Source of the DNA: Platynereis dumerilii
Lineage: Eukaryota > Annelida > Polychaeta > Phyllodocida > Nereididae
Assembly: GCA_026936325.1 (NCBI GenBank)
Contig: JAPTHN010000007.1
Location: forward strand, 18,536,337 to 18,600,336
Length of the DNA: 64,000 nucleotides
Direction: 5' to 3'
Shown here: positions 12,349 to 22,976 of the stretch, piece by piece
How positions within the stretch are numbered: position 1 is the stretch's first letter
How the letters are laid out: every line of letters begins with the position of its first letter
The notes under the pieces: model-generated
What the model was told of the DNA's origin: nothing
Database searches by the model: none
What the model saw: only the letters and a program-made list of their open reading frames with translations
Translations under genes and position numbers: made by a program

Positions 12349-15300
12349 TTGTTTTTTTCTTTTATGACTATTGGTGATGAAAGTGACTTCTTAGACAACT
12401 ATGGTGGACTTATAAATAGTTCCCTATTGAACATAGTAGACTCTATTAGCAGAGATGATGAAGAACCAAGGATATTTGAAAATTCAATGTACATGAACGA
12501 TGATGCACTGATGGATACCCTCACTGATAAGAAGCATGTTTTCAAAGTTCTCAGTCTGAACTGTCAAAGCTTATATATGCTAAGCATGATCAACTTGTGA
12601 TTTTTGTGGAAATGCTAAAAAGTGGTGGAAATGAATTTGATGCAATCTGTTTGCAAGAAACATGGATAGGAGATAATATGGATACTAGTCTTTTGGCACT
12701 GCCTGGTTATGAATTAGTTAGTAAAAACTAATTCATAGTTTTAGTTTTTACTATGAATTACAACAAAAGTTACTATTGGCGACATCTACAGACTTCCAAG
12801 AGAAACAAATGATGACTACCGCAGCGTCAGTTTGGAGGACGATTAAAGCCAGATCGCCTCGATTCGGGACCAAAATGGATGTGAATTATCTTCAGTGGAA
12901 TGTTATCTTCGGAGTAAGGTAAGCAAACCGCTGCCACCACGCCAGTAAAGCAGAAATATATCCACAAACACCAGGTCGAATCGAACGCACAAGTTTATTC
13001 CCGGAAGTGTACAAGTGCCAAGTGTCGCACGAAATGTGCGGCGCACAGAAATACAATTAACATTGTGGCGTACCGTGTACGACCTTTTTATGGACGAATT
13101 CCAACAACTTACAGGACACTTTGAAGCTAACACTAAAGATGTGATTTTGTCCGGAGATTATAATATAGACCTGCTGAAAATTTCTGATAAACCAAAAGTA
13201 AATGAGTTCTTTGAACTTATGCTTTCTCTTGGTTACATTCCAAAAATAACTTTTCCCACTAGGTTGTCCCAAACCAGTGCAACGCTCATAGATAATATGA
13301 ACTGTAAAATGTCTCATAATTTTTCAAATATCCTTGCCAGAATACTTACTTGTAAAATCTCTGATCACCAAGCCTATTTTGTTTTCCTCGACTATCTCCA
13401 TATCAAAAATGTAACAAAACATATATATGTAAAAATTCGGAAAAATGACAACCAAACCCTAGAAAATTTTAAGTCAGACCTACAAATACTGCTGAATCAA
13501 AATAAGTTGAACAATTTACCAAATGCAGATCCTAATGAAAATTATGATATCTTAGAAAAAGCTAAATAAAGATTTGAGAAAACAGCATTTCACTGAAAAA
13601 ACTGTTCGATTTAATAAGTGTAGACATAAGAAGAATAGCTGGATCCCCCGAGGTATCATGAATTCAATCAAATTTAGGAACAAACTGTATGTCAAACTTC
13701 AAAAGCTTCAGTAGATTTACCGCTTCATCAAACTCTAAAGATCAACCTATCGGCTTATAACTAAATTTTAAAGGATAGCATTAAACAAGAAAAATTGCAG
13801 TACTGCGATGAAATATTTGATATATATAAGCATGATATTAAGAAAACCTGGACAGCAATTAAGGAAATAATCAACAGGAAACAACATTCAAATGAATTAT
13901 CTAAAGACTTCAGAGTGGATGGACAAACAATTACAGATCCTCAACAGATAGCAGATACATTCAACAATTACTTTAATGAAATAGGCCCTTCACTTTCTTC
14001 AAGTATAATCCTCCCTCCCAACTTAAACTTTAAAGATTTTCTCAGTACTGCAATGAAAGCATCATCAAACTTTACCTTTAAGCGTGTGGATGAACATACA
14101 GTTTTAAAAATTATAAATAGTCTACCTTGCAAACCTAGCCGTGGTGCTGATGGTCTCACTTAGATTTCTCAAAGAAATTAAGGAAGTAGTGTTAAAATCC
14201 TTAACTACAATTATTAATCAATCACTAAACCATGGCTCATTTCCAAATAAATTAAAAGTAGCAAGAATAGTTCCTTTAAAAAAAAAAGACAATGAGATAT
14301 TAATCGAAAGTTATCGGCCAATATCTGTTCTTCCTGCAATTTCCAAAGTTTTTGAAAAGGTGATGTCCTCTCAAATTTATGACTATCTTCGGTCTGAGAA
14401 CATGTTTTATAGTAGTCAATAGGGATTCAGAGAAGGCCACAATACAGAACTTGCCGTATTGGAGAATATTGATAGAGTAATTGAAACCTTAGAAAAGGGA
14501 GAAATACCTGTAAACATATTCCTGGATCTATCAAAGGCATTTGATACCCTTGATCATGACTTGCTTCTAGACAAATTATCCCACTATGGAATCCAAGGAA
14601 ATGCTCTAAAATTATGTTTGTCATACTTGACCAATCGTAAACAATATGTAGAATTCAATGGCTCCCAATCAACTCAACTTACGATACAAACTGGAGTAGC
14701 TCAAGGTTCCATATTAGGCCCTCTTTTCTTCTGAATATACTTGAATGATTTTGATAGATCCACGCATAAACTATCCTTAGAAATTGAACAAGATCAGATA
14801 GAATGCGTTCACCATTTTGACTTTCTTTGAATTATTATTGACAAAAACTTAATTTGGAAAACACATATTGAAAAAATTGAAAAGAAAATTGTTAAAATTT
14901 TGGCTATCTTAAATAGATTTTAAAAAGCACTATATTTCAATGGAAACACTTCGAACACTCTATACAATATGTGATTCCCGAATTTCGCCACATCTACTTT
15001 ATGGCATTCCGCTATGGGGACAAAAAACAAAAGCATCACTAAACTTCAAAAAAAGGCCATGAGGCTGATTACTAAATCAAGATACAATGCCCACACAGAA
15101 CCTTTATTTAAACAACTAAGAATACTAAAGGTATCAGATCTCTTAACCCTACAAGAATGGAAATTTTATTACAGATAGGTCCACAAAACACTTCCAATTC
15201 ACTTTTTAAGCACTGCCCTTCAAAGACACAGCAACCTTCACCAATGTCAAACTAGATATAATAATCGTATGGTGATACCTAAGTTAAAATATCAACTCTC

Positions 15301-15510
15301 CTTTTGTTCAGTAAGGAATCGACTACCTCTTTTGATAAATCAAGCTGCAAATTCAACACTAGAAAACGTTCACACGCACAGTTTATTTGGAATAGGTTTC
15401 TATCTGAAAAGGGTATTCATCAGTGCCTACTGTGATTCATGTGAGATAATCAATTGCTATATTTGTAGAAGACTGTAAAAAAAGAAAAGAAAAAAAAATA
15501 CAACTAGGCC
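12349..15510 (+). mobile_element. CR1-like non-LTR retrotransposon (LINE), decayed
   Basis: Pieces of one ORF2 occur in order in several frames. The endonuclease begins FKVLSLNCQSL (12,540s), with CLQETWIGD near 12,650 and GDYNIDLLK (13,155) and SDHQAYF (13,360) later. The linker has FNNYFNEIGPS (13,960). The reverse transcriptase has YRPISVLPAISKVFEKV (14,310), LDLSKAFDTLDHD (14,525) and GVAQGSILGPLFF (14,690). Stops and frame changes are frequent. After NDFDRS the text jumps directly to the post-catalytic region (DKNLIWKTHIEKI), so the F/YADD catalytic box is missing through an internal deletion. About 240 bp at 12,825-13,065 do not fit the endonuclease and may be an insertion. The end is A-rich (15,475-15,500). 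The Jockey/CR1 group is likely; exact clade unknown. Confidence 0.85.
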
Positions 15511-16376
15511 TATAACTTGCATTCATAATTATCGTTAATCTCCGCCCCCCCCCCCCATACGCTTGAGCACTGTTTTTCGCCTTTCCCGATCTTGTTGTCT
15601 CCTGTAAGGATCTCAGTCCCAATTGGTCTTCGGCCAAGAATCTTTTTGAACACTCCCATGCTTGCACACATAGTCAAATTTATATTCACTGGATAATCAA
15701 ATTTTCATACATATTTATGGTGGTTGCAGACAGCGGCTTCTGCCTTATGCAAATCCCCGTTGCTTCAAGGTTCATTTTATTTTATATATATTTTTTATAC
15801 CTTCATATATGTTCATTTTGTAACCATTGCCATTGGATCAAAAATAAATACATTCTGTCTTTCTGTCTGCCCCGTCAAGGCACATTGGGACAGTCATGAT
15901 TACGACTCACATTTTGCTATCTGGCTGCAAAAGGGTAGGCAGTAGGTGCAGTCTAGTCCATTATACGCCTTGGATTTAAGCTCAATTGTGTTAGTGATGT
16001 TCATGCAAACTTCTGAGTTGCTCAGTGCTTTCAGCATTAATTAAGCAAGATTAGTAGACGTTAAAAGCATCCCAATGTGCCCCGGTTCCTCGTAATATAT
16101 TGCAGACAATGCAATATTCGTAGACACTGAGCGGGCCAGTCTGAGCCTGAATGTTTATTGATGCTTTGCTTTAATTTTCATATATAATTATATGTATGTA
16201 TATGAATATAAATTCATATAATAGAAAAACATGTGTATGAATTTATGAAATATGAATATATTTTTCCGTAATATTCCAGCTCTGCACTTGATCTCATCAG
16301 GTCTACTCCACTTGGTGTCGCTAAACTTGCTGCATTGTCTGCCACCTAGTGTCTGTTTCATATTTTCAAATGTCAG
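15511..16376. other. Spacer upstream of carotenoid oxygenase exons
   Basis: No exon could be supported. A C-rich run lies near 15,545. The N-terminal coding exon of the carotenoid oxygenase must lie here or further upstream, unless the frame that opens at 16,252 supplies the start. Confidence 0.35.
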
Positions 16377-18116
16377 TGACGCAGACGTTGGCTTTGAAAT
16401 GTTGCATGAAAGCAACACCGCAACTTTGAGAGATGTCCCTGTGTATTTTGACCGCGCTCTACCATCATGGGTCAATGGGACTTTGGTAAATATATAATAT
16501 ATTATCTGCATGTACAGCAATGCTCTGATTGAATCACATGAGCACTAACAATACAGCATTTCATTTGGATAAAACGCTTTTATTTACAAAAGACTAACTG
16601 GGCAGGTGTGGGAGAGAAATCTGTAAGTTTCTGTCCACAAAATTAAGCATGAGTTTGTTTTTGACAGCACAGGTGGTCTTGCGTCATTTTTTATTCTTAT
16701 ATTTTAAAGAAATTGTTCTTTTTTTCAAATTTAAAGTCTTGAATTCGTTTTCAGATACATAACGGACCAGCATTGTTCGGGGTCAACAAAAGGAACTTTA
16801 CTCACCTTTTTGATGGATTTGCCAAGCCGATAAGGTGGCACTTTGATGGATCAGGCCATGCTAATTTCTCAACTGAATTTTTACTGACAAATTCCTTCAG
16901 AGAATCTGTAGAAATGAAAGACATCGCTCCTTACTTTCTATTTATGGCCCCTAGTCCTCCATTTGGCTGGCGTAAGAAAATCGCCCAACTGATCCACGGC
17001 TTGGACAATGTCAATATAAACATAGCCAAACTTCAGGGAAAATTCTTGTACCTCTCAGATGTTTGGAAAGTTTATTCCAGCGAGTCACAATTCCTTCGAG
17101 ATGTTGCATTAGTTAAACCAGAAGTCCCAGCAAAGTTTGGAACGATGAATAATATTGCCCTCTCTTCATCCCATCCTCTGATATTTGATGACTCACAACC
17201 CAATGGACCCTTGTTGAATTACTATATCGATGCAATATTTGGCGGGATGGCCATCCACCTGTGTAAGATGGTATCTCCCACAAAGAGACTATTCTTTGCC
17301 CAGGTTCCTGTGCGCCGTCTTCCCTACATGCACTCGTTCGGAGCAACGAGGAGCCACGTCATCCTCTTCGGCCATCCTCTTTACATGGATCTATTCAAAA
17401 TTCTGAAAAATGAAGCTGCCCTGAAGGCTTTTCTTTGGGAGCCAGAAGTTGGGTCCACCATTTACATCGTCAACAAGAGAACTGGAACTGTTCAAACCTT
17501 TAACGAACGTGCAATGGTAATGTCTCATTTTGTGAATGCCTACGAAACTGACGCTGGCAAGATTATTGCTGATTTTGTGACCTACCCTGACCCCAGCCCT
17601 TTCGCGATGTTTGAGATGGACATCATAACCAATTCTACAAGAAGAAACAAGGTCAATATCTTCATGAGCAGAATTAGACGATTTGTTTTTGATCTTAAGA
17701 CCAACGTTTCCCTCGAAGTTAGGACACCAAACTTTGATGGCTTGGCCAACCGGCTCGAGATGCCAATAATCAATGAAAAATTCAGGTATCATTCCTATTG
17801 CTTCGTGTATGGAATAACAATGCTTAGTGACAAAGAGAATTTCAGTGATTTCAGGCTAGTCAAGAGAGACTTGTGTCACGGCAGGGACCTGGTTTGGAGT
17901 AAGCCCGGTTTCTACCCAAGTGAACCAAGATTTGTTGCTCGTCCTGGGGCAAGTGAAGAAGATGACGGGCTCCTGTTCTGCACCTTCTTAGATGGTTTCA
18001 AGAGGGTCTCCTACTTGGGAGTATTCGATGGAAAAACATTGACCGAAGTCAACAAGAGCTACCTACCGACTTTCATTCCCTTTCTGCTTCATGGTCAATA
18101 CTTCCCTGCTTTATAG
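16377..18116 (+). CDS. Carotenoid cleavage oxygenase (BCO/RPE65 family), 5' end incomplete
   Basis: Two exons are supported: about 16,377-16,485 (ends GTL before gtaaat) and 16,755-18,116 (starts after ttttcag). Together they read PSWVNGTL then IHNGPALFGV, the family's N-terminal signature, then LFDGFAKPIRWHF. The four iron-ligand histidines are present at codons 17,172 (SSHP), 17,331 (MHSF), 17,526 (MSHF) and 18,090 (LLHG), with the second-shell glutamate in VNAYE. Family members are iron(II) enzymes that split carotenoids or isomerise retinyl esters; which reaction applies here cannot be told. The deduced part is about 489 residues, close to the usual 500-550, so only a short N-terminus is missing. 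An alternative is that translation starts at the in-frame ATG at 16,252, giving a hydrophobic leader. An orthology label (BCO1, BCO2 or another clade) is not justified. Confidence 0.88.
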
Positions 18117-18339
18117 TTTACCATTGCGGATTTTACAAATCATGTTCTTCGTTCATATGTATATATAGTATGTGTACTAATATGTAAATGCCAAAGCATG
18201 AAGACGGGACTGCCTTAACGCAAAAAGTAAATTTTAAAAGACAGACTCTAAATTGTATTTACCAAATTTTTTCTCGAAATTCATTTTTGTATTCAAGTTT
18301 GTTCCATAAAAAGTTTGGATAAAAGAAAATGTTTAAAAT

Positions 18340-18912
18340 ATGTAACTTTTTTTTTCGAAATTTTTTTTTTGGGGGAATTTTTTTTTTATTAGAACATGTT
18401 TTAAATTGCAAAAAATGTTTCAAACATTTTTTGCAATTTATTTTTTTTTAAACATTTTTGGTAATTTTTTTTTTCGAACATTTTGTAACGGTGATTTTTG
18501 TTTTTTTTTCGAACATTTATTTATTTGGTAATTTTTTTGTTTTGGAAAATTTTTTCGAGCATTTTGGTAATTTTTTTTTTTTTTCGAAACAGAATTTTTT
18601 TTCGAGCATTTTTGGCAAATTTTTTTTTTCGAACATTTTTGGTAATTTTTTATTTTTCGAACATTTTACGGTAATTTTTTTTTTTTTGGAGAATTTTTTT
18701 TTTCGAACATATACGGTAATTTTTTCATTTTTCAAACATTTTACGGTAATAGGTTTTTTTTTTTGGAAATTTTTTTTTTTTTTGGAATTTTTTTTTTTTC
18801 GAGCGTATACGGTAATTTTATGTTTTTCGAACATTTTTGGTAATCTTTTCGAAAATTTAAAGAAAAAATTGGAACATTTTTAGTAATTTTTTTTTTTTTT
18901 CGAACATATTAT
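18340..18912 (+). repeat. T-rich degenerate tandem array, left part
   Basis: Variants of ttcgaacattttggtaattt recur about every 25-45 bp, separated by runs of 8-14 T; sub-types carry cgagcattt or gcgtatacggtaa. It starts about 220 bp after the stop codon of the carotenoid oxygenase, so it may be in its 3' UTR or just beyond. Reading frames across it are low-complexity artefacts (Phe/Leu or Lys/Asn runs). Confidence 0.85.
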
Positions 18913-19490
18913 TAAGGCCACACCAAAATAATTTTATGGATGACGGAATCGCCGCCTCTAAAATCGGGAAATTGAAATTAATATTAATTTCAAAATTAAT
19001 TTTGCGCCCGCATGGATCACAAGAGTCTGGCAAAAAAAAAATTAAATCCCTCAGATTGATAATCACAGATTGACAACTATTGGATGTACAAACATGGCAG
19101 ACCCCATTTTAGAAAGCTTAGAGAATTCCCCGTGTCCCTGTAATAGATTAGTAGCTATATGGTTAGTTTTTGTTGTAATTAAGGACATTTAAAACAAGAA
19201 AATCCATTAAAAACTTAATTTAATTTGGCACTTTTATTCTGTGAAGGCCTCTCAGTCTGCATCTCTTTCTTTGTTTTATTGACCTATCCATTCTCTTATT
19301 TATCTGGGATGCTATAATAGTATATTCTATGTGTTAATCTATGTATCTATGTTATAATATATAGGCCTATACATTTAATAGGTATCTATCTCTACATAGA
19401 TCTATATTTCTATGTTCTGTGATGCCATTTGAAAGAGACTGCTTTAGCCTTTAAGAGACCCCCGAATTGCATAATGCCTATATCTATCTA

Positions 19491-19977
19491 CAGTGCCGCC
19501 TGTAAGTATGTGAAACGCATGACATTGTGCCATTGCATCAATGCTAAACATCCTCAGCCTAACTGCTTATGGAGGCATGAATTTTCATCGGATGAAAGGG
19601 AAACAAAGTGGGTCATAAAGGCCGATGTGTGAGGCAAGTGGGATAAAAATAGCAGCCCATTTTCTTCGCTGTAGTCAGAGTTAGGTATGGGTCAAAGTCT
19701 TTGATAAGTAAGTGAACCACCCTTCCCTATCTTTTAACATTGGGCCTGCGTTTCACTTACTTATCAAAGACTTTGACCCATACCTAACTCCAACTACAGC
19801 AAAGAAAATTGGCTGCTATTTTTATCCCGCATGCCTCACATATCGGCCTTTATGACCCAAAATGTTTTCCTCTCATCGGATGAGAATTCGTCCTTCCAGA
19901 AGCATTTTGATTAAGGATGTTTAACATTGATGCAATGGCACAATATAATGCGTTTCACTTACTTACAGGCGGCACTG
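19491..19977. mobile_element. Hairpin MITE with TA target duplication
   Basis: A near-complete palindrome: the left half from cagtgccgcctgtaagta folds onto the right half ending acttacaggcggcactg, with matching text through most of each ~240-bp arm (for example ggtatgggtcaaagtctttg in one arm and its complement in the other). TA dinucleotides flank both ends, as for Tc1/mariner-type insertions. It sits at the edge of a TATC microsatellite. Confidence 0.9.
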
Positions 19978-20021
<44 letters not shown>

Positions 20022-20035
20022 GATCTATTTTTCAT
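19978..20035 (+). repeat. (TATC)n microsatellite
   Basis: About 13 tandem TATC units directly follow the hairpin element; two further units precede it, so the hairpin probably inserted into the microsatellite. Confidence 0.95.
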
Positions 20036-20827
20036 TGCATATCTATGGCATATATCTGAAGAGATGTCAGCCTGCCTACCACATTAATTTATGGACTATG
20101 ACTATGTATCATATTTTCTTTGTTTTTAGTGAGCGATAAATTGAAATTTATGTTATTCATGCCCCTCAAAATTATTCTGGCTGATATCCATTGGAAATGA
20201 GTCCAGAATCCCATTCGATGTATTAGTGTGTAAGGCAAGGGAGTCACATAGTCAGACTGGACTGAGCCACAACATGTGTCAATTTTAAAACGTTTTTAGT
20301 TCTGTTAGTTTCTGCCTTGACCATGTAAATACATTGCTTTTAAACTATTATTTTTTCTCATGTGTATGCATTAAAATTTGCGCTTCTAACCTGCATAATT
20401 GTTTCGAATTGGAAGCATGTTGCAGATTATTATTCCAGGGCTTTTGAAGTATATTTCGTTAGGATGGCAACTAAAAAATCTTGATTGTAATTCAGACTGT
20501 TCTAACACTGATACAAGGGGCCGTCTAGTTAATATCTCATCCCACAACATCCAGCTTGGATTTTGTTCATCTGTTTGTGTAACAACATTAATGCAATTGA
20601 GGCGGGAAAGAGTTAAGCTATATGAAAATCTATTTAATTTTTCGCTCGCCCAAAATCTATGGCTTTCCTGCGAATAAAAAATAATATTTAAAAAAATATA
20701 TTCGCTCGCTTCCATTTCAAACCTTGTCAAAAATTAAATTAGAAAAAAATTAAAATTAAAAATTCGCTTGCTCGCTCCACTTTTCCCCCCAAAAATCCGT
20801 CATCCATAAAATTTATTTGGTGTGGCC

Positions 20828-20990
20828 ATACGGTAATTTTTTAATTTTTCGAACATTTTACGGTAATTGGTTTTTTTTTGGATTTTTTTTTTTTTTTTTG
20901 GAATTTTTTTTTTCGAGCGTATACGGTAATTTTATGTTTTTCGAACTTTTTTGGTAATATTTTTTTTTTCGAACATATACGGTAGTCACG
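20828..20990 (+). repeat. T-rich degenerate tandem array, right part
   Basis: Continuation of the array at 18,340-18,912, with the same acggtaatttttt and cgagcgtatacggtaattt units, cut off from it by the inserted 1.9-kb element. Confidence 0.85.
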
Positions 20991-22976
20991 CGTGATGAGA
21001 AAAAAGTGCCAGGATCATATTATGGGATGTCTGAATCACTTTTTTTGATTGAACCATCTGGCTGGTTCACTCCTCGCATGTTTGCCATAAGGGACGAGAC
21101 ACCTCGCTTCGCTCGGTGAGCCGGTGGCTCTGTCCCGTCTATAATTATTCATTTGCAAGAATTTTTGATTTGATGTGTTTTTGATCTACCGGTATCAACA
21201 TTAAATATGTGAAGAGAATAACTGCTATGTTACTTTTCATTTCTTACTCATAAGTCACATACCTGTCCTTGATATTACATAGAGTGAGACACACTTTCAA
21301 AGTTAGCAAATTATAGTTTATACATTGATCAACTCGGCCTGTATATTCCTCGTCAATCTAAATTTAACTAAAAAGATGGAAGTCATGATACTTAGCACGA
21401 TTGCTTTCGATTTCGTGGAAACAAACAAAATGTCATGCCAATTCATGAAACGTGACTTATATAGGCCCTATCAGCTGAAGGATGAAAATGAAAGGCTCAA
21501 CTTATTTCCTCAGGATTTCAGGAATCGAAAGTTTGCTCAGCATTTTTAATGGAGGTGTGTGTGTACACATCTCCATTTATGCAGTCACAGTGACAAATGG
21601 ACCGTTTTGGCGGGAAATTTGAAATTTGAGCATTTTCAGAATGTCTAATTGGCCCTGTCTTGGCTATTTTGTTTGGAGATGTTTGGGTCAAGAGATATGT
21701 ATAACTTGATTATAGAGCATGCATCTGGCATAGGAATGAATACCAGACATGTTGTAATTAAGACGTGTTTTCCTTTTAAATCTTGCTTGGATCCACTGGG
21801 GGCGGCTGCACACAATGTGTATTGGCAGCTGTGCCTAAACTATTGCACTTGTGTATATGATATTTGGCTCATGAATGGGTCTTACAATATATATGTGCGT
21901 TTTGGTGTTTATATTTAAGCATTTGGTAGAGTTTTTATAAAATATTGAAAATTACAAAAAAAAAAAAAATTTTCGTTTCCAGAACAGAACTGAAACGGTT
22001 ATACCTATGTGGATGAAATTCTACCATCATATGCATTGAATACCCTTAATGTTTTCCTTTTGGGGGTCTTAATGCTCTTACAAAAATTGATAACCGTAAA
22101 TTCAGCAAAAATGTTATTTTTTCAATGGTCCGTGATTCCGTCAATGTTTGAGTTTTAGTGCGGAAATTTTGCATTTAGATGTCTAAATTACACATCTTTA
22201 AATGACTAAACTCATTTGGAGGGCCAATTTTAGGAATTTTTCATAAAAACCAAAAAACTGGGAAAAAGGAGGATTTCTGATATTTTTCTCAAATTTTAGG
22301 TTTCTCAAAAATTAATGGTAAGTAATAAATCGGTGAACTTCAACAAATATTTACTTAATCATATTAGGAAGTTACTTTTGTATCCATATACATATAGTTT
22401 AGTGTACAATTTTGCTTGAAATGGATTATTTTTAAAATTCTGAAATTTAGCACACAATATGAACGACACCTGGTTCCGGCCACTCAGGAAAGTCTTTTTC
22501 AGGAGATATGAAGTAAGACACTACACCACCTCCATTTTGAACCCATGGGTTCTTGTTTAAAAAAGTCAATTAAACTAAAATGGTAGCTTGTCAATGCAAG
22601 TCTCATGACTGTGCCATTTTCATGTGATCTTTACATTTCTCCTTGAGTTTTATTTTCCTGGACGACATGTCGACAATCGTTTGTAAGAAGTGAAAGAAAC
22701 AACGTAACTCTTTCAAAGGCATTACTGGCAAAGGTTCGCATGATGTAATGATGTCATATTTTTTGTGTTCGGTGCCATGTCCATTTGCACACCCTCAAAA
22801 GCATAGAGTATTAGTGAATTAATACTTTCGGTTCCATTCCGGGGGGAATCATGAAACCGCCTTATGGGGGGAGGGGAGCCCTGACTCCTTCCCCCCTCCT
22901 CCCCCCCCAATTAGCCAATGGTTTCATCCTCCATAATTGTAACAAGAATAATAGCTGAATCTACTCATGCAATTAT
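20991..22976. other. Spacer between oxygenase region and RNF14-like gene
   Basis: No exon is supported. A possible ~990-bp inverted-end element spans 21,548-22,536: aatggaggtgtgtgtg on the left, cactacaccacctccatt on the right. A tttatt at 22,649-22,654 is an AATAAA on the minus strand and a candidate polyadenylation signal for the RNF14-like gene, about 320 bp past its stop. C-rich text at 22,885-22,910 is unassigned. Confidence 0.4.

Larger units (their letters stand above)
18916..20827. mobile_element. GGCCACACC-ended DNA element (1.9 kb)
   Basis: The left end ggccacaccaaaataatttt and the reverse complement of the right end ggccacaccaaataaatttt pair, and continue through atggatgacgga. The element interrupts the T-rich array, whose pattern resumes at 20,828. 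No transposase is recognisable; the interior holds a nested hairpin element (19,491-19,977) and a TATC microsatellite. A relative of its left end occurs at 62,127. Superfamily uncertain. Confidence 0.8.

Noticed and set aside
18458-18883. 141-codon Phe-rich frame
   Set aside because: Pure by-product of the T-rich array; its complement also reads open as Lys-rich text.
21548-22536. 990-bp element with aatggaggtgt ends
   Set aside because: The end match is short and interrupted and no target duplication is visible; mentioned only within the spacer entry.
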